From: Ziziphus jujuba
Lineage: Eukaryota > Streptophyta > Magnoliopsida > Rosales > Rhamnaceae
NCBI RefSeq assembly: GCF_031755915.1
Contig: NC_083379.1
Span: 40,060,001 to 40,124,000, forward strand
Reading direction: 5' to 3'
DNA length: 64,000 bases
Made by a program: the position numbers and the translations under genes. The notes beneath the pieces are model-generated. The model was given only the letters and a program-made list of their open reading frames with translations, was not told where the DNA came from and made no database searches. The stretch's first letter is position 1. Each line of letters opens with the position of its first letter. Positions 49,149-59,395 of this stretch are shown here, in pieces.

Positions 49149-49379
49149 TATGGCTTGACCAAAAATGGAGCTGAATTTGGCAAGACGGAGTTAACCGTTG
49201 CGTCAGAAACGGTCGAAAAATGGTGGAGTTGACTCTTCCGGGGTCAAAATATAATTACCAGAATTTTTAGGGCAAAATTGTAATTTTCCAAAAATTCTAG
49301 GTCAACCTATAAATACAGAAACTACAGGGATTAATCTGTAATTTCCAACAATTCAGGGACTGTTCTGTAATTTCAAAAA

Positions 49380-49520
49380 CTTCTGATGATGTGGCAGATT
49401 GTGTTGACGTGTCAACATGTGGCAGATGATGTGGCAATTGCATGGCTGACGACGTGCTGGTCGCGTGGCAGATGATTTGGCTACGTGCGATGATGTGTCT
49501 GCTGATGTGGTCGTCTTCAA
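49380..49520. promoter_or_regulatory. G-box-like motif array in the Copia-7 leader
   Basis: Repeated GATGTGGCA, GACGTGTCA, CATGTGGCA and CGCGTGGCA motifs lie between the primer-binding site and gag. The position and motif type are the same as in Copia-4, although the two elements differ in protein and LTR sequence. Regulatory function is inferred. Confidence 0.55.
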
Positions 49521-49755
49521 CCTCCAGACGGCACGTGCAGTGCGTGAGGTGCATGATCTACTGCAGAAAATTTCAGGTGGTGCGTGAGGGCGCGTTAAGA
49601 TCGTCTTTTCTCTCCGACGAACTTGGTTGTTCTCGTCTCGTCGAGTAATTTCACTTGGTATTGTCAAATTATTGATTTGACAACTTTTCGAAACACCAAC
49701 TTGAAGAACAGAGGCTTTGTTTCTTCAAATTTTGAACCCAAGCTCTCAATCTGGA

Positions 49756-49767
49756 GCTCTGATACCA
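49756..49767 (-). other. Primer-binding site (tRNA-iMet) of Copia-7
   Basis: The minus strand reads TGGTATCAGAGC, two bases inside the LTR. Confidence 0.92.
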
Positions 49768-49769
49768 CT

Positions 49770-50241
49770 TGTTGTGGTTCTCTGACCACTTTAGAGAAGA
49801 AAAATAAAAATTAATTCTATTACTCACTTGGAAATAGATTACAAAAAATAAAAACTTCTCTCGTGGAGGATTCTCACGTGGAACCTCTCTCTACACTGTC
49901 AAATTCTTTCTGGAATTGCTCACTCTTCTCTCAAGCTCTCTCTGGAACTTAAACACTCTCTCTCGGAGTTTACTTTCAATACTCCTCACTTGGGATGATA
50001 TTGAGCTTGCTCGACTTGGCTTGGCTTGCATGCAACGGGATGGAGCCTATTTATAGACTTACAAATTCTGTGCATGCCCTCCATTTTCAACCTCTTCTGA
50101 TGTTCAGCACCGGTCTTCTGACATTGCCCACAATTGTGAGCAAGTTGGAGTTTGGTGTTAAATGAAGCAATGGCCATTGTCAAAAATGGTGAGCTGCTGG
50201 TTTCACACTGTCGGTGCAGTATGGTGTGGCTAGACTTCACA
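49770..50241 (-). repeat. 5' LTR of Copia-7 (472 bp)
   Basis: Pairs with 44603-45087; it lacks a short segment near its left end that is present in the other LTR. A minus-strand TATAAATAGG box lies near 50046. Confidence 0.93.
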
Positions 50242-52106
50242 CTTCTCTGCTGTGATTAAACACCAAACTAACATCAGAAGTTTCTTTTAAGTCCACATAT
50301 CCTTTTAGCACTATGCCTTTTCTGCTATGATTAAATACCAAACCAACATCAGAAGTTTCTTTTAAATATTTCAGCATCCATTTAACAGCTTCCCAATGCC
50401 AATGACCAGTGTTTGTCATATACCTACTCAACACACTTAATGCATCAACTAGATCAGGCCTAGTACATATCATGACATACATTACTGATCCTACTGCATT
50501 AGAGTATGGTACTCTTACTATAGCCTCTATTTCTTCTTCAGTTTTTGGACATAATTTTGCTAAAAGTTTGCAATGATTTGCTAAAGGAACATCAACAGCA
50601 TTAGCACCTTGTGTTGAAAATTTATACAGTACCTTTTGAATATAACCTTTTTGATTTAACGGAAGCTAACCTTTACTTCTTTTCATTCCTAAAATCTTCT
50701 TCGCATTCCAAGCTCTTTCATATCAAACTCAGACTGCAGTGGCTTCCTAATTTCCTTTTTAAACTCCATATCTTGACTAGCTAGCAACATATCATCTATA
50801 TAGAGCAATAAGAAAACAAAATCACTTCTATCTTTTCCTTGGTCATACAAACAACTATCATATAAGCTTCCCTTAAAACCAATTTTCCTAACAATAGCAT
50901 CAAATCTCTTGTACCATTGCCTTGATGCTTGTTTCAATCCACACAAAGATTTCTTTAGTAGGCAAACCATATTTCCTTTTGAATTTTTTTCTTCAAAACC
51001 TTCTAGCTAGTTTGTGTAGATAGCTTCATCCAACTCACCATGTAAAAAAGTTGTCTTTACATCAAACTGCTCCAACTCCCAATCAAAATAAGCCACCAAA
51101 GATAATTTTATGCTAATTATGGTATACTTCACCATCGGAGAGAATATCTCATTATAATCTACACCTTCAACTTGTATAAGGCCTTTTGCAACCAACCTTG
51201 CCTTGAATCTAATTTGATCTCTGTTGGTTATGCCTTCTTTAACCTTGAATATCCATTTGCAATCTATTACTTTCTCATTTAAAAGTCTTGAAACCAATAT
51301 CCAAGTTCGATTCTTGTATTGTGACTATATCTCTTCTAACATAGCATTTTTCCACTGTTTTGATTGTTTGCTTTGAATAGCTTCTGTATATGCTCTAGGT
51401 TCCTTGTCTGAGATTCTAGAAAAGAAACTAAAGCAAACACATTATAGTTAGAAGGATTAAATTTAATAGGAGGAATTGATCTTGCTAGATTTGATGGGAT
51501 GGAATTTCAATTTGTTTCAACTCTTTACTTATCATAGGATTGTATGGCTCCATCTCAAACTGTACCTTATCTTTTCTTAATGTTAAATCTAGTTTCACAA
51601 TTTGATCACTAAAGCAAGGCATGATACTTTCGTTGAATATAACATCTTTGCTTATTATGGTTTTATATCATTTGGAATCTTTCACCTATAGTCAATACCC
51701 TCCAAAAAACTTAGAAAAACATATTTCAAAGACTTGGCTTCTAACATCTCGTTATTTTGATGAGAATAGGCAACACATCTAAAAAATCTAAGCTTAGTAT
51801 AGTCTACTGGACTGTCACTCTACATTTCTTCAGGAGTTTTACATTCAATGGTTATTGAGGGGCACATATTAACTGAATAGGTGCTATCATTACATCTTTA
51901 GCCCAAATTATTTTGGGCAAGCTCTAACTTATTAGTATGCACCTAACTTTGTTTAACAAAATCCTATTCATTGTTTCAGTAAACTCCATTTTAATGAGGA
52001 ATGTAGCTAACAGTTTTGTTCCTTAAGATTCAATTTTCTTTACAAAATTTATCAGATTCAATATTGTAAAACTCAAGACAATTGTCTTTCCTTAGTACCT
52101 TAGTTT
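50242..52106 (-). pseudogene. Copia-6 reverse transcriptase and integrase C-terminal remnant
   Basis: RNase H and thumb at 50237-50482 (CTRPDLVDALSVLSRYM), palm at 50689-50970 (LLYIDDMLLA), fingers at 51007-51297 (CKWIFKVKEG, FDVKTTFLHGELDE), and decayed integrase C-terminal sequence to 52106. An in-frame 75-bp tandem duplication lies at 50247-50365. It is frameshifted at several points. The right end is the solo-LTR insertion in integrase. Confidence 0.88.
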
Positions 52107-53196
52107 TTGTTAAAGAGAAAAAATAATAATTATAATAATTTGTAATTGAAAGTGGTAAAGTCAGCAACGTCATAATGAAAGAAAAGATTGCAAGTGAATA
52201 TTTAGCATGGAAGGAAGCCTATCATTGACTTAAGTAGGTTGGCAAATTGACACATGTGAGCGGGGTCTTAAATGTATTAAGTAGGGGATTGGCAAGTATA
52301 CATATGTAATTGATATTAGCTGTCCTTTTACTTGCACTAAAAAAAAAAAATAATAATAATAATAGCTAAAGCACATGGCGGTGTGTTACTTTGTACCGCC
52401 TTTGGGCCTTATAAATGGGCTCTATACCGAGCCTGTAGGTTTTCAGAAGTGAGCAATATCAACGGGGTTTTTTCCACAACTAGCCACCCTGTAATACGTT
52501 TTTTGGAAAATAGCAAAAATTTATTTTTTTAAAAAAACTAGCCATCTTGGGACAAAAATACCCTTGACTAAATTGAAAATTACGTAATATGTTTTTTCTT
52601 ACCCTTTCCTTCTTCCTTTACACACCTGTTCATGTTTTGTGCAAGGGTTTCTTTAACAGGCCACAAACACTCTTTGCATCTCATCTACTCTCACTCTCAT
52701 TTTTTTGTATTTTTTCATTTCTGAAACTAAACTTAGGTAAAAATTTTATCTTTTTTCTTATTAGATGAAACTGAGGAAATACAGGTATGTATTTTTTTTT
52801 TCTCTTTTTTCTTGTATTTTTTGTTAGTTTTTTAAGATTTTTATTTAATATGGGTGTGTAAGAAATTAATTTATGAGTTGTTATATGTGAGTTTAAAGAT
52901 ACTTAAGTGACGTATTGTTTAAAAATTGTGTAAAAATGAAAAATCGTGAAAAACAGTAAAAACGGAGGAAATTTGGCGAAAAAGATGAACTTCCGCCATT
53001 TTCCTCCAGTTTGTCAGTTTTTGCAAGTTTTTCACCAGTTTTCTGCTAGTTTTCCGCCAGTAGAAAAAAACTATATTTGGCAGAAGAAAAATAGAATCGA
53101 CTTTTTTAATACAGTTAATATGTTTGTTTAGTATTATTCAAATTTTTATATATTTATTGATTTAGTTTAATGTTATTCATTTAATTTTGTAGTAAA

Positions 53197-53566
53197 ACGG
53201 AAGATGATGATATTGTAATTGCGGTTTTATAGAATGGAACATTGGTACAAAATGATGGTGGTACAAAGAACATAAAATTGCTCCTTATGGCATGTGTTCT
53301 CATTACTACACCTCGGATGCATATCTTGCAGCTTATGCTGAGTCAATTTACTTGTGTTAGATGAAAAACAGTGGCATGCTCCGGATGACATGGCAAGTCG
53401 TATTGTTCTTCCACCGAGATGGACACGTAGGTGAGCCGGTAGGCCGAGGATGCAACGCATACCATCCCAAGATGAAGATGTTATTGGACGTAGATGTAGC
53501 CGATGTGGTGGTGTTGGACATTATAGGCAGAGATGTACGAATCCATTGTCTTATGCTTCGAATTAG
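53197..53566 (+). pseudogene. MURA transposase remnant of MULE-1
   Basis: The former start codon is ACG at 53197. Codons equivalent to EDGDIVIAVL with a stop, then GTLVQNDGG, jump at about 53255 to the SWIM-distal segment (APYGMCSHYYTSDAYLAAYA). It ends with the CCHC-type knuckle of MULE-2 (GVGHYRQRC-like, frameshifted) and a stop at 53566. The transposase core is completely deleted. Confidence 0.85.
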
Positions 53567-53934
53567 GAAGTTTTAATTTAGTGTTATGGTTTAATATCTT
53601 TTGATAATCATATCATATCTTGGATATTATATTTTCTACTCGACGGTGGAAGATTTATTAGCCATTTTTTTTTTTTAGAATTTAATCCCAAATGAAAAGA
53701 GGCTTTCTGGAGTTAATTTTAAATTTTTAGTTTGCATCTCATTTTATGAAATGTCCAAATGATTTGGAAAAGAAAAAAATATATATATCAATTTTTCTTT
53801 TCTTTTAAATGGTTATTGATTTTAAAAGTCAATACATTTTTTGTTAAATCTATCTTCATCTTATATAATATTTGTCTCCACTCTCAATTTTTTTACCCCA
53901 CTATTAATTTAAATAATCTATTAGAAATTGATTT

Positions 53935-54180
53935 TCCAAGTGGAGGAAATTAGTTTCTGATATAAGTAAATTTTATTCAACAATTTTGGCTTTGAGGAAA
54001 TTTTTTCCAACAGGAGGAAAACAATTTCCGCTTGGAGAAAAATTTTGGAGGAAAAATTTTCCAACAGGAGGAAAACGATTTCTGCTTGGAGGAAAATTTT
54101 TTCACCTGGTGGAAAATTATCCAGAAACTTCAATTGACCTCCATATGGGATTTCCGACCGGAGGAAAATGTATCTAGAAG
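53935..54180. repeat. GGAAAA-type minisatellite in the MULE-1 3' region
   Basis: Repeats of about 40 bp built on TTCCAACAGGAGGAAAAC and TTCTGCTTGGAGGAAAA. The same array occurs inverted in MULE-2 at 58790-59035. Confidence 0.8.
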
Positions 54181-54284
54181 CTTCAATTCACCGATTTCTG
54201 TATGATTTTATTGCATAATTGCTTTAAAAAATTCATTAAAAAATGTGTAGTACAATGGACAATGGTGGCAACAGCTGAATCAAA

Positions 54285-55790
54285 TCATTTCCTCTTCCTA
54301 GCTAATTCTACACTCCAACCTCCTGATCTTCCATCTCTCTCTGCTCGAAGCTTCATCATTTCCTCTTCATTATAACCTTGCATATCAGGCCCCCCTCTAG
54401 CCATGGACATTAGAGCCATAACGACAAATTGATCTGTATTAGGTTCAAAGGGAATGCAACATGCCACCAACTTAGACACCAAAAACTACATCAAATAATA
54501 ATCAAAATAAAGTAAAGAAAACTAGAGAGAGGGGAACAATCAAAAAAAAAAATTATAAAATCATCACGAATTAAAAGGAAGATATACCTGAAGCTACTCA
54601 CCAAACACATAACCAAATATACTACAAGATATTGCACAAGTTTTTCTATTCAAATGACAAGATAATTAACATAAATTTTAGGAAGATGTCACACCATGAA
54701 AATTAATTACATAAGAACAAAAGTCCTCATTACACACCAAAGAAAGAAAGGAATTTTACTTTTTCTTCAGGAGGATATCCACATTCAACCATAGGAAATT
54801 TTTTTTTTTCAGTTTGAAATAAGTTTCTAAAGTAGGAACCAATTTTATCAATAACATGATTATGAATCAACTTTCTAGTTTACAGAACTTACTTTCCAAA
54901 TCACTCATAGAAGAAGAAAAAGAAGTACATATGAAAAAACCTAAAGGGAAAAAGGAAATCAATTGGACCAATGAAGAAGAAGAATCTAAATGTATACCTT
55001 TATATATTTTTTTCCCTTTTAATAGTGTAAAGAAAGTTTTTTGCATAATATATTTATTCCACTTCACTTTATTATTTAGCCACATGAAGCCTCCATTGAA
55101 GTAAACACCATGAGGATTTTTACATTTGCAAAGAGTACCTAGGAGCAAATAAGCATTGACAATAATAGCTTCCAAAACACTACCCAAAGACAAGAAATTT
55201 TTTTCATAAATGGAGTCAATCATGACAGTGTTTGGAAGCTTGCTCTTCTATGTTTCTTCCTCAACTTGTTGATACATTCAGGCCTCTTCTTAGTAGTCCC
55301 ATCTCTATGTTGCTTACTCCATGCCTACAACATTCTACACATCCCCAATTCCCCGTTAGTAGAAATAAAACTTGGCCAATCTAAAATATTTACCTTTACC
55401 CATTTTCCATAACCAAAAACCCAAAACAAAGGTTCAAACTTTGGATTTTTTTTTTTCCCTCAATTTTCTCATCAACCAAACATCAGAGAATACATTGAAA
55501 AAATATGAAATTAAGTGTTAAAAAAAAAAAAAAAGAAAGCTCTGTACCTGAGTGATATTAGAGAGAAGAATTGCTAGGGTAACACCACTGGAATAAGCAG
55601 TATAAGTCTTGAGGATTCGAGAAGCAATCCAATTTCAACTGGGTCGTTTGGTCTCTTTCCCATTTCCGATTTTGGGATCCATATCTTGGTCTTCTTCTTC
55701 TTTTTCTTCAGGGGATATTATAGATCTGGCATATTTGATGAATCTAAGAAATGGGTCCTCCTATTCTACTTCCAAATCTTCAAAGGCCAT
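54285..55790 (-). pseudogene. Unidentified gene-like sequence captured in MULE-1
   Basis: I do not recognise the source gene. Three exon-like blocks occur on the minus strand. The first (55548-55790) begins MAFEDLEV and ends ILLSNITQ before a GTAC donor. The second starts after an AG at 55324 (AWSKQHRDGTTKKRPECINK) and continues in a shifted frame to about 54990 (VLEAIIVNAYLLLGTLCKCK). The third is at 54285-54482 (LVACCIPFEPNTDQFVVMAL). Nonsense codons (TAG after EVE; TGA after RPS) and a frameshift make it a pseudogene. The splice-site-like boundaries and protein-like composition suggest capture of a host gene with introns. The alternative is a decayed transposon accessory gene. Confidence 0.5.
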
Positions 55791-55919
55791 GTCTAAATCT
55801 TTTTTTTTTTTCCATTGAGTTTCATATATAAAATTTTCTTGGATTAATTACCCTGCTGAAGAAAAATTCCAATATTACAACAGTTCATAAATAATCAACC
55901 ATAGCCAAAAAAAATAAAA

Positions 55920-56165
55920 AAATAAAAAGTAGAGAAAGAAGGAATAGGTGGTTGCGGCGGCACTGGCACAGACGTAACCTGCAGCTGTGGCGACAACTAG
56001 CTTTTGGTGATGACAGCAATGGTGTTGGTGCGGCAACGACTGGCTCTTGGTGGCGACGATAATGGTGCAGCTGTGGTGATGACTAGCTCTTAGTGGCTAT
56101 GGCAATGATGCGGCGACAATGATGACTGGCTTTCGGTGGTGACTGTAATGGTGTTTTTCGAAAGG
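55920..56165. repeat. Degenerate GGCGAC/GATGAC repeats in MULE-1
   Basis: Imperfect repeats with the pattern GGTGnnGACnnTAATGGTG and GACTGGCTCTTGGTGG, distinctly more GC-rich than the surroundings. No stable reading frame. Confidence 0.55.
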
Positions 56166-56734
56166 GAAAGCCCTAGCCTAAGTTTTGAAAGGGAAAGGGA
56201 AAGCAAGAAAAAAAAATAAAAAAATATATATATAGTAAAGGGTATTTTGGTCCAGATGTATTAAAAGTTGGTTATTTTTTTTTTAAAAAAAATTTTGCTA
56301 TTTTTCAAGAATGGATTTATGGGGTGGTTAGTTTTCAAAAAAACCCATATCAATGTGCATCCTTTTTTTTAAGGGTTTTTTTGAAAAATAACCACCCCAC
56401 AAACCTATTTTTGAAAAAAAACAAATTTTTTTTTTTAAAAAAAAAGTAGCCCACTTTTTACTCGCTTGGACGAAAATACCCTTTTATAATGGTTTTTGTT
56501 CTTATTTTTTTCTCTCCCTATCAAAACACTTCTTTTTTTTCTTTTCTTGTTTTCATTTTTTTTTCCTTTCCTCTACCTTCGAATCCATCGACTCATCTAG
56601 GATTTCTTTCTACTTTCCCTTTCGGAAACTCGATCATTGTTGCCACCCAAAGACAGAGGAGAGACACACCATTGTCGGCTCTACTCCGATCTGTCGTTTG
56701 TCGCTACCACCATCGTCGCAGCACCTTTGTCGCC

Positions 56735-57891
56735 ATAGTTAATGAGAATTCCAGTTCGAGCGGTTCCTCTCGATGTGTCTCTACTTCCCTAAATGTTGTC
56801 ATTCTTGGCAATGTTGTGAGTGAACCTCATCCTTTTCTACGTTATCACTGCTTTTCTAGTTTCTATACCATAAATTATCGATGCTATTTTTTTTTTTCTC
56901 TATTAGCTTTGATTCATTTTCATGTTAGTATAGTAGTTTGGGTGGTTAGGTCTTTATACTTTCAGAGAGCACAGATTGGTTCATTAGAATTTGGTTGGAT
57001 TTGCTTTTCTCTTTTTAATGTATAAATCTTTGAATCTGGTTTGTGTTTGGATCTTTAAGATGTTGGTTCATGTGGTTAGGATTGATAACTGCTTCAATTT
57101 TGAGGTCAGTTCCTCATATGAAATTTATCTTGTTGGCGAGGAACTGAGGACTTGAGAAAGGAAATGGGTCATTGCAGCGGAAGATAGCTTCGAACTTTAG
57201 GACATCTTATATTTTCTCCTACTCATTTGATTTCAGAGTTCTTTTTTAGTATAGTTTTGTTTTGTTTTGTTTTGTTTTTTTTTTTTTTTTAATTTTCAAT
57301 TTTTCAGGAATTAAATGTTGTCGCCTTCCGAGATAGTTGGATAGCGCAACTTGTTTTGTCTATTAAATTGTAGACTTGGTCTTTGCATGGAAAATGATAT
57401 CAAATGGGTCCAACCATTATATCGTGATCTTTTCCCTCTTTTTATAAGTACCAATGCTCGCATTGGTGGTTCTCTGAAACATTAAAGTTTTTTATATATT
57501 TTTCCTTATGAATTGTGAGGAGCTATTTGATGATTAGTCTATATTGCAAAGTATTAAATCTTGACAATTTTATTACACTGGTTGTTCTCTTAACTGTTTA
57601 GAGTTCCTTATGTATCTTCTTTGAACATTTTTTGGTGCTCATAATGTTCAGGGTGCCGGTAAATCAACAGTTTTGAACAGTCTAATTGGACATCCTGTTT
57701 TGGTACGTTGAATTTGTATTTTAAGAGTGGGATCCTTTTTTATTATTTTTTCTATCTGATAGGACTGCATAGAAGTTTCTTCTTTATTCTGAAATCTTAT
57801 TTCTCATTTACTTTCAGCCAACTGGTGAAAATGGTGCAACTCAGGCTCCCATAAGCATTGATTTATAGAGGGATGGTTCTTTGAGCAGCAA
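56735..57891 (+). pseudogene. DRP2-like: Captured fragment of a dynamin-related protein 2 (DRP2) gene, with introns
   Basis: Three exons of the GTPase amino terminus are present. Exon 1 ends at 56815 with NSSSSGSSRCVSTSLNVVIL-GNV before a GTGAGT donor. Exon 2 (57652-57702) encodes GAGKSTVLNSLIGHPVL. Exon 3 (57818 to about 57885) encodes PTGENGATQAPISIDL. Joined across introns, GNV-GAGKS forms the dynamin P-loop. The LNVVxLGNVGAGKS and HPVLPTGENGAT wording is characteristic of plant DRP2 (clathrin-associated dynamins with PH domain). Exon 3 has a TAG at 57866-57868, and similarity ends soon after SLSSK. Retained introns show capture at the DNA level. The fragment is antisense to MURA and cannot make a working GTPase. 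Confidence 0.88.
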
Positions 57892-58789
57892 ATTATAAAA
57901 GGAGTGGACTTTCATTGGTGCATTGACTGCATTAGGACAAGAAAGTTACTTCCAAAATCCCAAATGATGAAACAACCATCATTTCTTCTATGAGGTGGTT
58001 TTGGCTGTAGAGTCTAGATGGAATTTTAGTACAAGGTGGATGATGTACATAAATACTTAAATTATTGAGTACTGATATAAGCTTAGATTATTGGCTTGGC
58101 TTCATTGCAACTTATTTTTTTTAATTTTTATGTAAGCAACTAAGAGCTATATTGCAAGAAGTGAACTTTGTTTTGTTTTGTTTTTTTTTTTTCCTGGATT
58201 TATATAAATCTTTTGATTTATATTTTTCATAAACAATATTAAAGCTCATTTACCAATTGAATTAGATTTAATTGCTATATTTTTTTCCCCAACCTTGGTT
58301 TCAAAAAGAGTTGTAGGATAGAAAGTCCAGCATTAGTTCCTAAAAGAATCAAGTAAATGTCAAATTATATTTATTGTTAAAGCTCATTTACCAATTGAAT
58401 TAGATTTAATTGCTATTTTTTCCCCCAGCCTTGGTTTCAAAAAGAGTTGTAGGATAGAAAGTCCAGCATTAGTTCCCAAAAGAATCAGGTAAATGTCAAA
58501 TTATATTTATTGCTTTTATTTCTGCTTCTTCTTCTCCTTCTCTAACCACATTTATAAGATGGTAATTCAGAAACTTAATTTGAAAATGATATTTGCTTAA
58601 ACACAATTCTAACATGTATGATATTTTGTGACTTATCATGATGATTGCTTATTTGTGATCCATAATTTGGAGGTGGGGATGGTTTTATATTTCTATTATT
58701 TATGTATTTATGTTTATTGCAAAGAAAATGAAATCCATTGATTCATTTAGTGGCACATATTTATGCATTTAGGCTAATGTTATTTGTTA
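57892..58789. other. MULE-2 interior without recognised genes
   Basis: AT-rich sequence between the DRP2 fragment and the MURA 3' region. It contains one tandem duplication (58241-58514). It may be further captured intron or host DNA. Confidence 0.5.
58241..58514. repeat. 138-bp tandem duplication in MULE-2
   Basis: Two head-to-tail units start AAAGCTCATTTACCAATTGA at 58241 and 58379. They differ by only a few substitutions and small indels. Confidence 0.9.
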
Positions 58790-59035
58790 GTCGTCCAAGC
58801 AGAAATCGTTTTCCTCTAGTCGAAAATCCCATATAGAGGTCAATTGAAGCTTCTAGATAATTTTCCACCAGGCAGAAAAGTTTTTCTCCAAGCGGAAATC
58901 GTTTTCCTCCTATTGGAAAATTTTTCCTCCAAGCGAAAATCGTTTTCCTCCTGTTGGAAAAAATTTCTTCCATGCGGAAATTTTTGAATAATGTTTACTC
59001 CTATCGGAAACTAATTTCCTCTACTTGGAAAATCA
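58790..59035. repeat. GGAAAA-type minisatellite in the MULE-2 3' region
   Basis: Repeats with TCCAAGCGGAAATCGTTTTC and CTCCTGTTGGAAAAA, the inverted counterpart of 53935-54180. Confidence 0.8.
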
Positions 59036-59395
59036 ATTTCTAATAGATTATTTAAGTTAATAGTGGGGTAAAAAAATTGAGAGTAGAGACAAATATTATA
59101 TAAGATGAAGATGGATTTAATAAAAAATGTATTGATGTTTAAAATCAATAACCAATTAAAAGAAAAGAAAAAAATGATATATATTTGTTTTTCTTTTCAA
59201 AATTATTTGGACATTTCATAAAATGAGATGTAAACTAAAGATTTAAAATCTACTCCAGAAAGCCTTTTTTCATTTGGGATTAAATTCAAAAAAAAAAATC
59301 CTAATAAATCTTTCACTGTAGAGTAGAAAATATAATATCAAAGATATGAAATAATTATTAAAACATATTAAACCATAACATTAAATTAAAACTTC

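Larger units (their letters stand above)
44603..50241 (-). mobile_element. Copia-7: copia element with two LTRs, nested in Copia-6 RNase H
   Basis: LTRs at 44603-45087 and 49770-50241 have TGTTGTGG...TTCACA ends. Flanking bases are TTTCT and CTTCT, a 5-bp duplication with one change. The primer-binding site is at 49756-49767 (minus TGGTATCAGAGC) and the purine tract (GGAGGGGGAG) lies at about 45090-45101. The polyprotein is close to full length but broken. The host RNase H frame is recognisable on both sides. Confidence 0.95.
52465..56346 (+). mobile_element. MULE-1: Mutator-like deletion derivative
   Basis: Long terminal inverted repeats (about 100 bp) begin GGGTTTTTT and contain CTAGCCACCC and AAAATACCCTT on both sides. 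The flanks are ATATCAACG and ATATCAATG, a 9-bp target-site duplication with one mismatch, which is typical of MULEs. The plus-strand transposase remnant (53197-53566) joins the first codons directly to the C-terminal end. The rest (about 54240-56180) holds unidentified gene-like sequence on the minus strand. Confidence 0.88.

Noticed and set aside
56489..57025. A 178-codon plus-strand frame as an intact gene
   Set aside because: Only its middle matches DRP2 exon 1. It reads through the exon 1 donor into intron, so the long frame is accidental.
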